Source: Chara braunii (lineage: Eukaryota; Streptophyta; Charophyceae; Charales; Characeae). From it: DNA of 42,236 bases. Location: NCBI GenBank assembly GCA_003427395.1, contig BFEA01000911.1:94097-136332 (forward strand), written 5' to 3'. Below the pieces are notes generated by a model, which saw only the letters and a program-made list of their open reading frames with translations, was not told the origin of the DNA and did not search any database. Positions 1 through 10,735 of the stretch are shown piece by piece. The number at the start of each line of letters is the position of its first letter. Position 1 is the first letter of the stretch. The translations under genes and the position numbers were made by a program.

Positions 1-19
1 GACGGGGAGGGGGGAGCGG

Positions 20-231
20 CGATCTGCATCATTGCCCCCTCCACCCCCGTTTCTGATTGATTCCCGATTGGAATCGATTACGTAATCGATTCCCGACGTA
101 ATCGATTCCAATCGGGAATCAATAGAAACGGGCGTGGAGGGGGCAGTGATGCAGATCATTACCCCTTCCATGCGCGTTTTCAATCGATTCCTGATTGGAA
201 TCGATTACGTAATCGATTCCAATCGGGAATC
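20..231. repeat. Alternating inverted-repeat array with near-perfect palindromes
   Basis: A unit of about 64 bp (ATCTGCATCATTGCCCCC through a GATTCCCGATTGG-type end) is read forward at about 20-83, reversed at about 96-159, forward again from about 150 and reversed in short form to 231. The A/T-rich core forms two palindromes. The one at 59-120 has 25-bp arms around a 12-bp centre. The one at about 186-231 is a near-perfect 46-bp palindrome centred on TACGTA. Such alternating head-to-head units suggest a foldback or MITE-type element, or the edge of a larger one. No coding sequence is seen here. Confidence 0.85.
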
Positions 232-273
232 GCGTCGCGGACGCACCTGCAGAGGACAAAGATCTTGAGTGAA

Positions 274-984
274 TCAATCAATCTTGATCATATGCTTGAT
301 GACATGTCTTACCTCGTCGGGAGCTGTCCGGAGCTTGTGATGCAGTACTCCATTTGGGTCTTGGAAAGCATCCCATACATAGTCTCTCTTTTGTAGGACA
401 TATCTCGCGATTACCTTCTTCCTTTCTGTCCATAGATTCGTCACGTGGACCTCTTGTCCGTCTTCAACTCTTGTGGTCTTCGCAACCCAAATGCAAAGAC
501 CCACAGGTTCGTATTTGCATGCCCTCGTCAGATAACGGTAGAAGAACAACCCCTGCTGTGTGGGCTGCAAAGCCCACTTACACCCTCGGAGATCAAAGTC
601 CGGCTTCATCTCAAAAAGTGTTTGCGCTGACGTGTATGTTTCCTCTAGGTACTTGAACGCCAGCGAATAGTTCACTCTCGCCGTTCCGGACACATTCTCC
701 GTCGGATGGTTCTCCTTGTTCCGCTGCACGTCTTCTTCGTCCCCTTTCTCTTCCTCATCCCCAGAGCCATCATTCTCTTCCTCCTCCTCTTCCTCCTCCT
801 CCTCGTCTTCAATGTCTTCCTCTCCCTCGGTGCGAGTGGCCATGGTATTCAGCGAGTGGGAGAGGGCGAGGGTATCCCCGTCGTCCATTTCGGCGTCTAG
901 CAGTCCTCTCGCCCGTCTTCCGGCCATGGCTTCCTTCCCCTTCCCTGGCAACTGTTCCTCCCTTTTCGACGCTTGTTGGGGCAA
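274..984 (-). CDS. Hypothetical acidic protein with poly-Glu tract
   Basis: An open frame of 236 codons on the minus strand. Residues about 1-30 are basic and polar, about 55-90 form a strongly acidic stretch with a run of glutamates, and about 100-236 look like a folded domain rich in aromatic and basic residues (for example GLFFYRYLTRACKYEPVGL and RYVLQKRDYVWDAF). I do not recognise the family. The acidic linker followed by a compact C-terminal domain would fit a chromatin- or nucleic-acid-associated protein, but that is inference only. Upstream (985-1956, minus) is Lys/Arg/Ala/Gly-rich low-complexity DNA that could encode a further N-terminal part in another frame. The serine-rich plus-strand frame opposite the acidic tract is an antisense artefact. 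Whether the gene is real, or part of a degraded transposon, is unclear. Confidence 0.45.
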   Translation of the reverse strand: MPQQASKREEQLPGKGKEAMAGRRARGLLDAEMDDGDTLALSHSLNTMATRTEGEEDIEDEEEEEEEEEENDGSGDEEEKGDEEDVQRNKENHPTENVSGTARVNYSLAFKYLEETYTSAQTLFEMKPDFDLRGCKWALQPTQQGLFFYRYLTRACKYEPVGLCIWVAKTTRVEDGQEVHVTNLWTERKKVIARYVLQKRDYVWDAFQDPNGVLHHKLRTAPDEVRHVIKHMIKID

Positions 985-1146
985 CGCTCGTGCTCCCTCC
1001 CCCTCGCTTCCACAACAGACCTTCCTGTCCCACTTGCACCCAGGCTCTCGCGCTACTGTTGTTTCCCGGTTCTAGACCCCCTGCGTCCGCTACAGGGTTT
1101 CCCACTTGCACCCAGGCTCTCGCGCTGCAGCTGGTCCTCCCTCGTC

Positions 1147-1245
1147 GCCTGCTGCCCTCTTGGCGCCTCTTTTTCCCTCTTTTTCCCTCTTGGCGCCGCT
1201 TTTTCCCTCTTGGCGCCGCTTTTTCCCTCTTGGCACGGCTTCCGC
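1147..1245. repeat. 21-bp tandem repeat (CTCTTGGCGCC...TTTTTCC)
   Basis: Four or so imperfect copies of a 21-bp unit containing TTGGCGCCGCTTTTTCCCTC lie end to end. On the minus strand this gives a Lys/Arg/Glu/Gly-rich low-complexity peptide, so it could be part of a coding minisatellite, but no conserved domain is visible. Confidence 0.75.
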
Positions 1246-1423
1246 TAGTTTCCGTGCGGCCTGCCTTTCTTCGCCTTCCGTGGTGGCCTTCGCGGCTTGG
1301 GAAACCTTGGGACGGTAGGGAACACAGGCATGCCGAACTGAAACTGCCCCAAGCCTTCCCGGGCCGCGGCTTGCTGGTGTTTGGCTTCGGTGGTGATCTT
1401 CACACCCTGCCTGTATTCCCGTG

Positions 1424-1484
1424 GTGATGAGGGGGAGCGGCAGAGGGGGAGCGACGGAGGGGGAGCGGCGGAGGGGGAGTGGCG
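1424..1484. repeat. 15-bp G-rich tandem repeat
   Basis: Four copies of a unit like GAGGGGGAGCGGCGG stand in tandem. The same G-rich motif appears once at the very start of the window (about 5-20). The purine-rich strand bias is strong. No function is assigned. Confidence 0.75.
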
Positions 1485-1639
1485 TGCCCCTACTGCCGGC
1501 CTTGTCCCGGTGTCGGATCCCGTCTGAAACGGTGCAGCAGTGTGCCCTTGTCCCGTCTGAAATGGTGCATCGCTGTGACTCGAACCATGCCCGAAACCTC
1601 GAATCGGCCCTTCTGAAATCCTTCTGTTTTGCGAATTTG

Positions 1640-2580
1640 GGGTCGCCGTGTGAGTGTTCAGCCGGTGACTTTGTGCGTCCTCCATGTGTTCCTGGGGACA
1701 CCAAGCTGCAAAACAAATGGTTGACTTTATCCTCATCCTCTGGCGCGCTTTTTGTGGGTAGTTCACTGGCATGCCCCTGCTGCCGGCCTCGCCTTCCGGT
1801 TTCGGCGGGAACTGGGCTTGGGGAAATTTGTGCGAATTGCGTGAAAATTTGACGAGGTTCCCTCGGGCTTGGGTGGGATTTCAGAAAACATTTAGGGCCA
1901 CGTTGCCCAACGGTCTCGACCTCCTTTCGTGTTGGTAGGCGGGCGCCTGGAGTCACTCGCCGAAGCTTGCCGGGACCCGACTGTTCTTTTCACTCCTGTC
2001 TCACACATGTTGGGTCCCGGCTCTTTCTTCCACTTGTCAATTGGCCATTGTGTCGAAATGGTATCGCGTGCGTGGTCTGATGATCTTTGTTATCGTCAGG
2101 AGGGGCCTGGCAATTTCTGTCGCCTCCGTGCATTCTCCACGTGTTCTTCGGGAGTCCCAAAGTTGCAAAATGAATTGGTTGGGTTTTTTGTCATCCTTTG
2201 GCGCGCTTTTTGTGCGTGGTCCATTTCCCTCGCCTTCCGGTTTTGGCGGGAGCTCGGGTGCCGAAAAATTTGTGAAAAGTGCGCGAAAATTTGACGAGGT
2301 TCCCTCTCGCTTGGGCGGGATTTCGCAAAGAGTTTAGGGGCGTGTCGCCCACCGGTTTCGTCTTCCTTCCGTGCTGGTGGGCGGGCGCGTGGAAGTCACT
2401 GGCCGAAGTCTGTCGGGTCCAGACTGTTTTTTCACTTCTGTCTCACGCTTGTCGTGTCCCGACTCCTTCTTTCGTTTATCAATTGACCGTTGTAACGGGA
2501 CGTGTTCGCGTGCGTGGTCTGGTGATTCTTGTTGTCGTCAAGACGGGTCTGGCGATTCTGCCTTGATGCTGACGACAAAT
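1640..2580. repeat. Tandem repeat with period about 442 bp, two units
   Basis: Several landmarks recur about 442 bp apart. GACGAGGTTCCCTC is at 1851 and 2293, CTCGCCTTCCGGTTT is near 1788 and 2230, CGCGTGCGTGGTCTG is near 2065 and 2507, and the block with CCAAAGTTGCAAAA has a counterpart at about 1700. Units are about 75-85 % alike by eye. The second unit ends about where the open frame of the DUF7869-like gene begins (2601), so the repeats may be its promoter/5' region or the end of the element carrying it. No coding potential of its own is apparent. Confidence 0.8.
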
Positions 2581-2600
2581 TTGTGCGTCGATGCTTCGTG

Positions 2601-5249
2601 ATGGATGACCAAGCTACGGTGGACGTGGAACGGATCAAACGTTTGTTCTCTGATGCGCTGGTACTTGAAAGAAGAAGAGTGTTCTGCGAGCCCTTGCAGA
2701 CCGACGCCATCCCTGTTTTTTCTTTCCTCAAGCTTAAGGATATTCTGCCTTCTCCTGACGTTAATAATTTTAAAGACTCTGGTTGTACCGCGGAGGGCGA
2801 TGGAGACAGCTATGGTGATGGTGTTTCTGGGCATGAGGGTAAAGAAATTTACACCAAATTCGGGCGTAAGCATCAATACATTATCGGCAAGAGGAACGCA
2901 AATCAACGTGTCCGCAACAAAAAGGCACGTGTGCTCATTAGAGCCACCTCTGCCTGTGCGGCTCTCCATGGTGGTTGTTGTGTGAGAAGTTGCGTGGATA
3001 CAATCCGTTTGGAGGAGGTGTTGGATGTAAGAAGCAAGTTCTGGGCTATGAAACAGCCGCCATAGATGGAGTTATTGGTACAGGAGGTGAGAAAGGTGTC
3101 GACTTACAATGCTGATGGCACTCTACTATCATTGCGTCTCGCTTTCGCAAGTCGATTTGTTTGCTCGACTGCATGGGGCCGCCTATATGGACTATCCAAG
3201 ACGCGAGTTGCTGGGGTGTGTGTCGCGATTCGTGACGACGAGCATGGTTACGTGCATGGCAATTCGGCAGTCGTTACCCATCTGTGAGGTACATGGTTAT
3301 GTACGCGTGGATGAAGACCTACTTCAACATGAACACGGAGTCCATGCCAAACACCGATAGGTTCCACCAAAGAGCGAAGTCTATGAATTTTTCGTCGCTC
3401 ATTTCCGCCACCTGTATCCTGGTGATGTGGTCCCTTCAATTTCATTTTTTACAAGCGTGTGGACAGAATGCTGCTTGAAGGTTTGCATCCTGGCTAAGAA
3501 CTGATCCTTCATTTGCGCCCAATGTGCGCAGTTAAAGCTGCAGGGTGGGAGAGCTCTTTCGCCCATCAAAAAAGGTGGGCATCTCATTTTGCATACTGCC
3601 CTCGTCTTCCTCTACCCTGTTTTGGGATTTCTTTGTTTTGTTGTCGGTTTTACCATTTGCCTCCTTGTGATGACATATTTTGTCTTTCTTGTTGTTGCTG
3701 CAGAGGAATTCCAAAGAATGTTGCACTACCATCTTGAAGTGCAGAGGATGGAGAGACAAAAATTGATGGACCGTCGACTGAAAGCGAAGTCGTCACCGGA
3801 GAAGTATGTAGCCGTTATTATTGACGGGATGGATCAAAGCAAGACCAATCTTCCTCATTTTCATCGTGTTCCGAAAGATTCGAGAATTAGGGAGGCGGAC
3901 TTCTTGAAGGTACATGTCGTGGGTGCAAAGGTGGAAGGACATCTGCACAAAGCGTACGCCATGATGATGTTCGACAACTTTAGCAATGACTCAAACTCCA
4001 TGCTTACCGTGCTTCATAGAGTTCTTTCGGATCTACCAAGACCTTTGCCGAAGGTGTTGTTTTTGACTCTCGACAACACATCACGAAAGAACAAAAACAA
4101 GTTCGTTTTGGCGTACCTTGTGTACTTAGTCCACATGAAGGTTTTCGAGAAAATCAAGCTNAACTTCCTTTTGGTGGGTCACACACATGANAATATTGAT
4201 CAGATNTTCAGTTGCTTTTCTANAGCCCTTGCGCGTAAGAATGCTTATGACCTGCTTGCACTGGAGACGGTCATCAGACAGTCGTATACGAAATATGCAG
4301 GTGTCCATGTTGAGCGGGTNTTTGAAGTTTACGACTGGAAAGCTTATGNGAAGGATCACTTGGCACCTCTTTATGATATCAGTTTCAATCAANACTTTCG
4401 TATCAAGAGAAATGTTGTTGGAACTGCTGTTGTTTGGAGTAGGCAGTTTTGTACATCGTCATGGCACCCGCAAGATACCTATGGGTTGGATATCTTCAAG
4501 GCATTTTCGGACGGAAGTGTGCATGCAGCTCCACGTCATGTTGTGCGAAGCATGGATAAGCGGATCAAAGTCTCCGAGGAGAAAAGAAGATCGATAAAAC
4601 TTTATCATTGGCGGGAATATGTGAAAATGTGAAAGCATTTTCCAAATATACCAATGCTGAGGCCGTTGCATGGTGGGAACATTTTCTCGCGGAACAAGAC
4701 AATATGGACTTTGACACAAACTGCCTGGAGCATCCATTTGTTTGGCCACGTGGCGACTCCTCCATTTCGAACAGCTCCAACATGCCGGCCAACAGACCTG
4801 CAGACGCTGAGATGATACGTGGAGATATCAATCCTCCTGAAAGGCCACTGTATGTTGGGTATAGAAAGACGTTTAGAGTTCATAAGCAAAGAGGAGACTT
4901 CGAGGATGTGAAGGAGGGTGCATTTGTGGCTGTTAGGGCAAGGAGAGACCAAGACGAGTATGAAAAACCTTATTTCATAGTGAAAGCAAAACGAGTCTTA
5001 GAGGAGCAGAAGTTTATAGGCCATTGGTATGCGGAAAATGGAAATGGTAAATATTTTTCATTTAACTATACGGATTCACGAGGATGTGTGACAGGCAGAC
5101 CGATAGAACAAACTTTTGCATGGGACTATGGAGTTTTGTGCTATAACTTCTGCTTGAAAGTAGACCGAGGACTGTATACAAATACTCTAGACACAATATC
5201 AAAGACCTTGGAGGAGATTGACACTACAGACTGTATAGGCGCAGTTTAG
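2601..5249 (+). pseudogene. Decayed DUF7869-like transposon protein, copy 1
   Basis: The reading is spread over several plus-strand frames and is collinear with the copy at 28288-31320. From the start come a variable N-terminus (MDDQATVDVERIKRLF), a cysteine pair (GGCCVRSC, about 2970-2990), a VCSTAWGRLYGLSKTRVA block (about 3150-3210), a CAQCAQL cysteine pair, and then the core: DGMDQSKTNLPHF (about 3823), LTLDN...KNKNK (about 4065-4100) and LVGHTH.NIDQ (about 4170-4205). A C-terminal extension reads in another frame (4608-5249). I recall this DGMDQ / DN-x-NKN / GHTH-D-ID pattern as DUF7869. The spaced D, D and H/D residues suggest an RNase H-like fold, which is inference. Defects are frameshifts near 3285, 3370 and 4615, a TGA at 3502, and single N bases between 4161 and 4393. 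It ends 129 bp from the Helitron remnant on the other strand. Confidence 0.72.
3575..3703 (+). other. Spliceosomal-type intron inside DUF7869-like copy 1
   Basis: The donor is AAAAAAG|GTGGGC and the acceptor is a T-rich tract ending TTGTTGTTGCTGCAG|AGG. Length is 129 nt. Removing it joins SPIKK to EEFQRMLHYHLEVQ in frame. It also brings the distance between the CxxC pair and DGMDQ (about 62 residues) close to that in copy 2 (56 residues), which lacks the insert. Left unspliced it would encode a spurious hydrophobic segment resembling a membrane helix. This is the clearest evidence that the host is a eukaryote. Confidence 0.8.
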
Positions 5250-5377
5250 AAAAGATGAGCAAAAGCATGATGGTGACGCGCGATGCAAGCAGAATACGCA
5301 AAACTAGTAGCAGTAAACACAGAAGGGAAACTTTCCATCAACAAATCCATATAGTCGTCAATAGGTACATCTGAAAG

Positions 5378-7445
5378 CTAAGCTATATGATGCATGCGGT
5401 GGTATGCACACTGTGAAGAAAGACAAGCGTTCTCGTGCGGTGGATCCCATTGTAAAATGGGGAGGGAAGAATATATTGAACATGTCGTGTGCGCGTTCAG
5501 ATTGAAAGGGTATGTTGCAGATGTTAATGAAGATGGAGAAGGCTGAAGAGAACCAGGTTCCGATGTTATTTCCACAAGTAATGGCGGGGGTGGTATATTA
5601 GGAACCGACGATGAACGGAACGAACGATGATGAAAAGAGGGTTTTAGTGATGTATTTTTGGTTGCTGGTGTATAGGATTGGTCAGAAAAAGGCTTTTGGA
5701 ATTCATTTTGGGAAATAGGCGCAGGGCGATTGAACAAATGAAGATTTTGGGAAAGGACGTCCGCTGCAAGAATTTCAAGGCGTGCATGTTGTTGGAGCAC
5801 TGTCTGTGGAGGTTTGAAGAAGGAACGAAGATCTTTTGTGATTTTTTTTAGAGCAAACAAAGTTGTTCTATTGACAACACGGGAGACAATAATGTAACCT
5901 TGTTGAGGTAAATTATGTTTACGTTTTTGGTTTTTCGAATATGCTTTCCATTCTGCGACTATCAAACATGAGGATATCTCGCCTTGGATTTTGTAGACAG
6001 TGGAAGAAACGGTAGAGACAAAAGGGAATTGTAGAGGACGGAGGGAACAAGTTCTTTGCGGCATACCTTGTAGAGTGGGGAGTTCAATTCTGATTGATTC
6101 ATGTAGCGTTTGCCTAAAAACGGGATAAACGTCTAACGGAAGATTTTCAGAAAGAATATCAGGAAGTCGTTCGAACGAGGAGCGGTTCGGGACGCGAATG
6201 CAGGCCAAGTCAGATGGATTATTTAAAAGTAATACATGTATGTCAGCATTAGTATCATGGAAGATCGAGAAAGTTATGCTCATTGGAAATTGCAATGAAT
6301 GAAGAATGTCGAATGGTCCGTTCGCAATGCCTCGGGGAGGATCAACATTTTGCGAAAAAATGATGGGCATATCTGGCAAGAGATCAAGAAAAGGTGCAAA
6401 TCTATCCAATTTATTATCCGGTAAAGACATTGTATATCTAACATCACGGTCATTCCTTTTGGTCAAAGCCTTTCCGAAATCAGCAATAATACGGATTGGA
6501 TAATGACCAGGTGGCAGGTGTTTGCATAATGTATAAGTATCAGCATGTGCAAGATTTATACGATTATCATTGTGCGGCGCTAGGAAAATAGGATAACAAT
6601 CAGGATTCGAATTGATTCGTTCAATCAAAGAATCATCCCAAATTCCAAATCTTGCGTTTTTACAATGCTGTCCCCATTCGGGGTTTGTTCGGAAACGCAC
6701 ACTGTCAGTCAATATAATAATAATATGAAATAACCTCCACAACTTAAAATGCTTCGTGGTCGGAGGATGTATGCGCGAGGTTGAATGAACGATCGCGATA
6801 AACTGGCGTCCCTTTGATGGGAGGGAGTTGGAAAATATCGCCAGATGGGACCATGTGTATTATAGCGAAGGGTATATTAAGTTTCCTTGCGTCACGTAAT
6901 GCAACATCCAAACGAACGAAATATTCTTTGTCCATCATATTGAATTCGTCTATAACTAGCATGTCCAGCTCGGGTGTGAAACCATATATACCTTTCAATT
7001 GTATATTTTGACGATCGAAATGACGATGCCGATTAAGATAGTGCATTCCAATCCAACTATGAAATGTAATACCCGAGATTCTAACTGCTGCTTTGCCTGT
7101 CATTGCGGTTTTCACAGCGCTTTTTGGATGTTGCCATTTGTTAGCAAATGTTTGGATAGCAGCGAGAAATTGATACTTACCTGTTCCACCCTCCCCGGTG
7201 AGGAACATGAACAATTGTTGTTTTCGTATGGTTTCTGGTATGTCCTTAAGTGGAATCGGTTTGTCCATATTGTACGGTGATGTTTGTGAAAGCCAAGTGT
7301 TTAGAAGCGCTGGTGCGAGCAAAACGAAAGCGATATGTTGTTTGTCATTTAGGGAATAAAGCAGCGAAATTTTAGAAATCGTTGGGAAAAGAGGCAGGGC
7401 AGAAGTCGAGGCACCAAACGTAGATTTTTTAGTGCAGTTTTGTTG
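5378..7445 (-). pseudogene. Helitron Pif1-family helicase domain, frameshifted
   Basis: This is the C-terminal half of a Helitron RepHel protein, a 5'-to-3' superfamily 1B DNA helicase acting in rolling-circle transposition. In order it shows YSLNDKQHIAFV (about 7350), a Walker A region TGEGGTGKYQFL with Tyr where Ser/Thr is usual (about 7190), TGKAAVRISGITFHSWIG, Walker B LVIDEFNMMD (about 6940), and GDIFQLPPI (about 6820). After a frameshift near 6744 come LWRLF...RFRTNPEWG and, near 5990, TVYKIQGEI followed by a region like the usual RQGY/SRV segment (QGYIIVSRVV). The order and spacing match Pif1-like helicases of Helitrons. The Walker A substitution plus the frameshift argue it is dead. 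It follows directly after the Rep part on the same strand, as in intact Helitrons. Confidence 0.88.
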
Positions 7446-7708
7446 TTAAAGTGCATCGGTGCTCAAACGTACACGTGTCGGTGAGGGAAGGTCGTTCCAG
7501 TTGGACAACAAAGTTGTTGTCTCGAATGATGTAGATGTGGCTGTTTTAGTCCATGCGTACGCATCCTGTATGTGGATTATTTGTTGCTTCATGAAGTTTG
7601 AGGTCGAGGAGGAAAACGGTTTGCGTAGTTGGTTATATGTTCGCAATGTTTGCGAAGCAGATAATGTCATCACTTCGACACATGGCATGAAATATTTTAT
7701 TCCGAAAA

Positions 7709-8720
7709 CTATTTGAAATTGATCATTGGGACATAAAGATCAACGTTCTCATTATCTTGTTCAGATGCCAAAGTGTCGTTTGGCCCATCATCATCAGACG
7801 CAACTAGAAACGTACACTCATTATCCGCCGAGTCTTCGGAAGACGATTTGAGTTCGGCGTCATCATTTTGTTCACCAAGTTGAACTGGTCGATTGCTTTG
7901 TATTTCGTTGGTACGTTCACGAGCTATATGGTAGTCCTGCATTTGCAAATAAATGTCAGAAATGAACGGCAGCATAACCTCGTAAAATAACACGAATTCA
8001 TCATACCAGCTTTGATCGCACTGTAACAAGTCTGAGAGTTTTCGAAATGGTTTAAATAGCAAGAGTGTCAGTTGTGCATGACGGGTTTTCGTTTCATCAT
8101 TTGTGTCAACTTTCAAGTGAGGAATACGCATTGAAGATGGGACTACCGGTATGCACAAATGTTTATATCGCGCCAAACATTTCTGCATTCGTAATGAGTG
8201 CCCATCTAAAAAAACACAGTCACTGGCGAGGAGAATTGATTTATCGCGTTTATAAAAATGCATCATGAATTCATAAATAGAAACGTTTGTGAACGATTGC
8301 GGACGATAAATATAATCATCGAGAGGGTGTGTAGCAATGTACGTTTCCTCTATTTTTCCAGGGAACACATTGTGTTTTCGTTATTTTGAAGTTGTTTCAA
8401 CATATTGTAGACTGAAATTGTTCTATAATTATGACTCAAATAAGCACATGATTGTCTTAACAAATTGAGCGCACACAACGGTCCGGCCATTTCTTGTTTA
8501 TTTGTAACACTAAAAAGTTGAGATGACAATCGACGACGGGTCTTTGTTTCCGAAGAAAGGGGCTCTTTCTCTTCAAGGATTTTTTCACGTCGTTGTCGAG
8601 CATCGAATGCAGCCAGATGTAATGCAATTTTGCAATCAACCTTATGATGATCTTTTGTTGTGTAATTACAGCAGTAAAAAATTCGTTCGGCCACTTCAGC
8701 ACTGCCAAAAAGAGGTTGAA
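7709..8720 (-). pseudogene. Helitron RepHel middle region including the Y2-type tyrosine motif
   Basis: Two overlapping minus-strand frames carry the part of RepHel that follows the HUH motif. The upstream frame (8694-8350) starts with AERIFYCCNYTTKDH. This has two tyrosines four residues apart and a nearby lysine, as expected for the paired catalytic tyrosines of Helitron Rep. The next frame (8368-7709) has the usual connector sequence (HPLDDYIYRPQSFTNVSIYEF, then LLLFKPFRKLSDLL), found between Rep and helicase in this superfamily, and an acidic tail before the helicase. A frameshift separates them near 8355. A further minus-strand fragment (7688-7446) bridges to the Pif1 domain. Confidence 0.82.
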
Positions 8721-8928
8721 TATTGTGATTGCATTTGAACGTAGAAAGAATAACATCATTGTAAGGATTGATATATTAATTCCCAGGTGCACGTTCCAGC
8801 TGAATTCCGGTTTTATCCAGCGTGGTTTGCGCACAATGTTTGCGTGGGAAGAGGTATTGGCACACTTCCTCATTTTTATTCATACGTGTTCTTTTGAAAC
8901 AGGAGCTTGTATGTGGCCAGTGATGGGT

Positions 8929-9770
8929 TTAAACAAGGTAGAGCAGCGCAGGCAATGTCGCTGAGAAAGAAACAGAACAGGGAGGCATCGCCAAAAGCTT
9001 GCCGCTCACAGGATATGCATGGAATAGATCATCTGCCATGCGAATACATTGTGCTCGTGGTGGATTGGAAGTGGACAAATCCTGATAGCCAAGCGACGGA
9101 TGTGACTCCAAAATTTGTCGTCGTAGTGTATGTTGTGAGCTGAAAAATGTTCGGCAGTGGGTGCATCGCAAGCTGGCCGGCTCAAGTTCCAATGCCGAAT
9201 ATTTTTTAGAAAACAAAGAGCATCGAGTTGAAGCGGGGATTGGGTGTGGTTCGTAAGTAGGGGGCGGCGCATACCAGTGCGAGCAAGGAAGAAGCAATAC
9301 ATTCCTTGCTCCACCTGATGACACACGCCTGTCAATGAATTGTATGACAAGGTCACTGAATCCGGTGTTAGAAGTCTTACGGTTGTCGAAATGAAAAGTT
9401 GTCGGCGGAGTGTTTTCAGGCCAAATAAGAAAATGCAAATGCAAGGTTCCTCGGCCTTGTGTTTCCACCATCCCGAAGTAAGCTTTTGTTTGACCAAACA
9501 AACCTCCATCTGGTTTACTTTTCTGGGTCGCGGGATCGAAACCTAGAATATCATGTAGGAAAATTAGAATAAGGCGATCAAACAGACGGGCGGATGCGAT
9601 GTTATCCGCCGTTGATAATTTCTTTAATTGTTCTATGTTCACATCGAGGTTTGTAATGAAAACGTCACAGAAGTCATGCATATCAAGTAAACCAATGTAT
9701 GATGCAAGGGCATATGTCGTGTGTGTGTTCGGCGTTAATGTAATGAAAAGACTGGGTTGGCCAAAACGGT
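8929..9770 (-). pseudogene. Helitron Rep (HUH endonuclease) domain
   Basis: This is the rolling-circle nuclease part of RepHel (Helitron_like_N). Reading on the minus strand from about 9766 it shows GQPSLFITLTPN, the typical first motif, then LLDMHDFCDVFITNLDV, then GLFGQTKAYFGMVETQGRG and TLHLHFLIW, whose HLH is the metal-binding HUH motif (about 9430-9460). A Cys-rich stretch (RCTHCRTFF) follows. The annotated start at 9681 is only the first Met in the open frame; conserved sequence continues upstream. Further upstream (9770-10240) the reading passes through several frames, so the N-terminal half of the domain is broken. The tyrosine pair lies in the next fragment downstream on the same strand. 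Confidence 0.88.
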
Positions 9771-10221
9771 CACAAGTCGCAAACGCCTTCTAGTGTTGTG
9801 CGCGCCATTCAGCGTTGCTTCCCCATACATATGCAGATGCGCATTCAATGTGTCGTAGAAATTGGTCAACAACCGGTTGGCTATCAGGCACATTATGTCC
9901 GCAGGGACGCCGCCGAGCATTCTCTAATCCAGTTTTAAGCATTTCAGTGGTAATATTAGCGATCGGTTCATGTAATTATGGCCGTTTTTTACACGTGATA
10001 TTCGACATCGTATAACCGCAGTTGAGGGAAAAGCGATCGCAACTTGCCATGACATAATAGGGGTCTTGTGTAAATCGTCGGGTGCTTAATAAACAATAAT
10101 GTCGTGCGCATTGGTATTGAGAAACTGAAACTTGGCGTTTGACCTCTCACTACGAACATGGTATTAAAAATGAAACGTATACACACACACACGAAACAAC
10201 AGAAAATAACATAACAACAAC

Positions 10222-10345
10222 GGCTTCCGCTCGCCACGGTCCCTAAGAACCCGCCGTTGCAATCTCATATAATGTCCAATGCCCGAACCTTTTTGCTAAA
10301 AGGGTTCGACAACGGGTATGCCATGGGTGATCGAATCTAGTTGCA
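10222..10345 (-). pseudogene. Start of the minus-strand Helitron fragment, shared with the plus-strand half
   Basis: On the minus strand this reads through HYMRLQRRVLRDRGER followed by a hydrophobic LLLCYFLLF block, the segment that opens Helitron_like_N. It is a near-exact reverse complement of 15660-15775, where the plus-strand Helitron half ends. An 18-bp piece (ATTATATGAGATTGCAAC) is repeated at the edge of the gap, which may reflect a local duplication or a misassembly. Confidence 0.75.
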
Positions 10346-10362
10346 ATCTCATATAATGCGGT

Positions 10363-10720
10363 NNNNNNNNNNNNNNNNNNNNNNNNNNNNNNNNNNNNNN
10401 NNNNNNNNNNNNNNNNNNNNNNNNNNNNNNNNNNNNNNNNNNNNNNNNNNNNNNNNNNNNNNNNNNNNNNNNNNNNNNNNNNNNNNNNNNNNNNNNNNNN
10501 NNNNNNNNNNNNNNNNNNNNNNNNNNNNNNNNNNNNNNNNNNNNNNNNNNNNNNNNNNNNNNNNNNNNNNNNNNNNNNNNNNNNNNNNNNNNNNNNNNNN
10601 NNNNNNNNNNNNNNNNNNNNNNNNNNNNNNNNNNNNNNNNNNNNNNNNNNNNNNNNNNNNNNNNNNNNNNNNNNNNNNNNNNNNNNNNNNNNNNNNNNNN
10701 NNNNNNNNNNNNNNNNNNNN
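10363..10720. other. Assembly gap (358 N)
   Basis: A run of N bases. It is bordered on the left by the Helitron segment and on the right by a short GT microsatellite (10721-10735), so it probably hides a longer (GT)n tract or repeat. Open frames spanning it are meaningless. Confidence 0.99.
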
Positions 10721-10735
10721 GTGTGTGTGTGTGTG

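Noticed and set aside
706-1075. Serine- and leucine-rich plus-strand frames
   Set aside because: Antisense shadow of the poly-Glu and low-complexity minus-strand DNA.
3589-3702. Hydrophobic segment resembling a membrane helix in the DUF7869-like frame
   Set aside because: It is the translation of a T-rich intron with good donor and acceptor sites; the paralogue lacks it.
5290-5350. Helitron 3' end (hairpin plus CTAG) just after the helicase frame
   Set aside because: On the minus strand GGAAAGTTTCC precedes CTACTAG, but the stem has a one-base loop and the distance is not typical; too weak to call.
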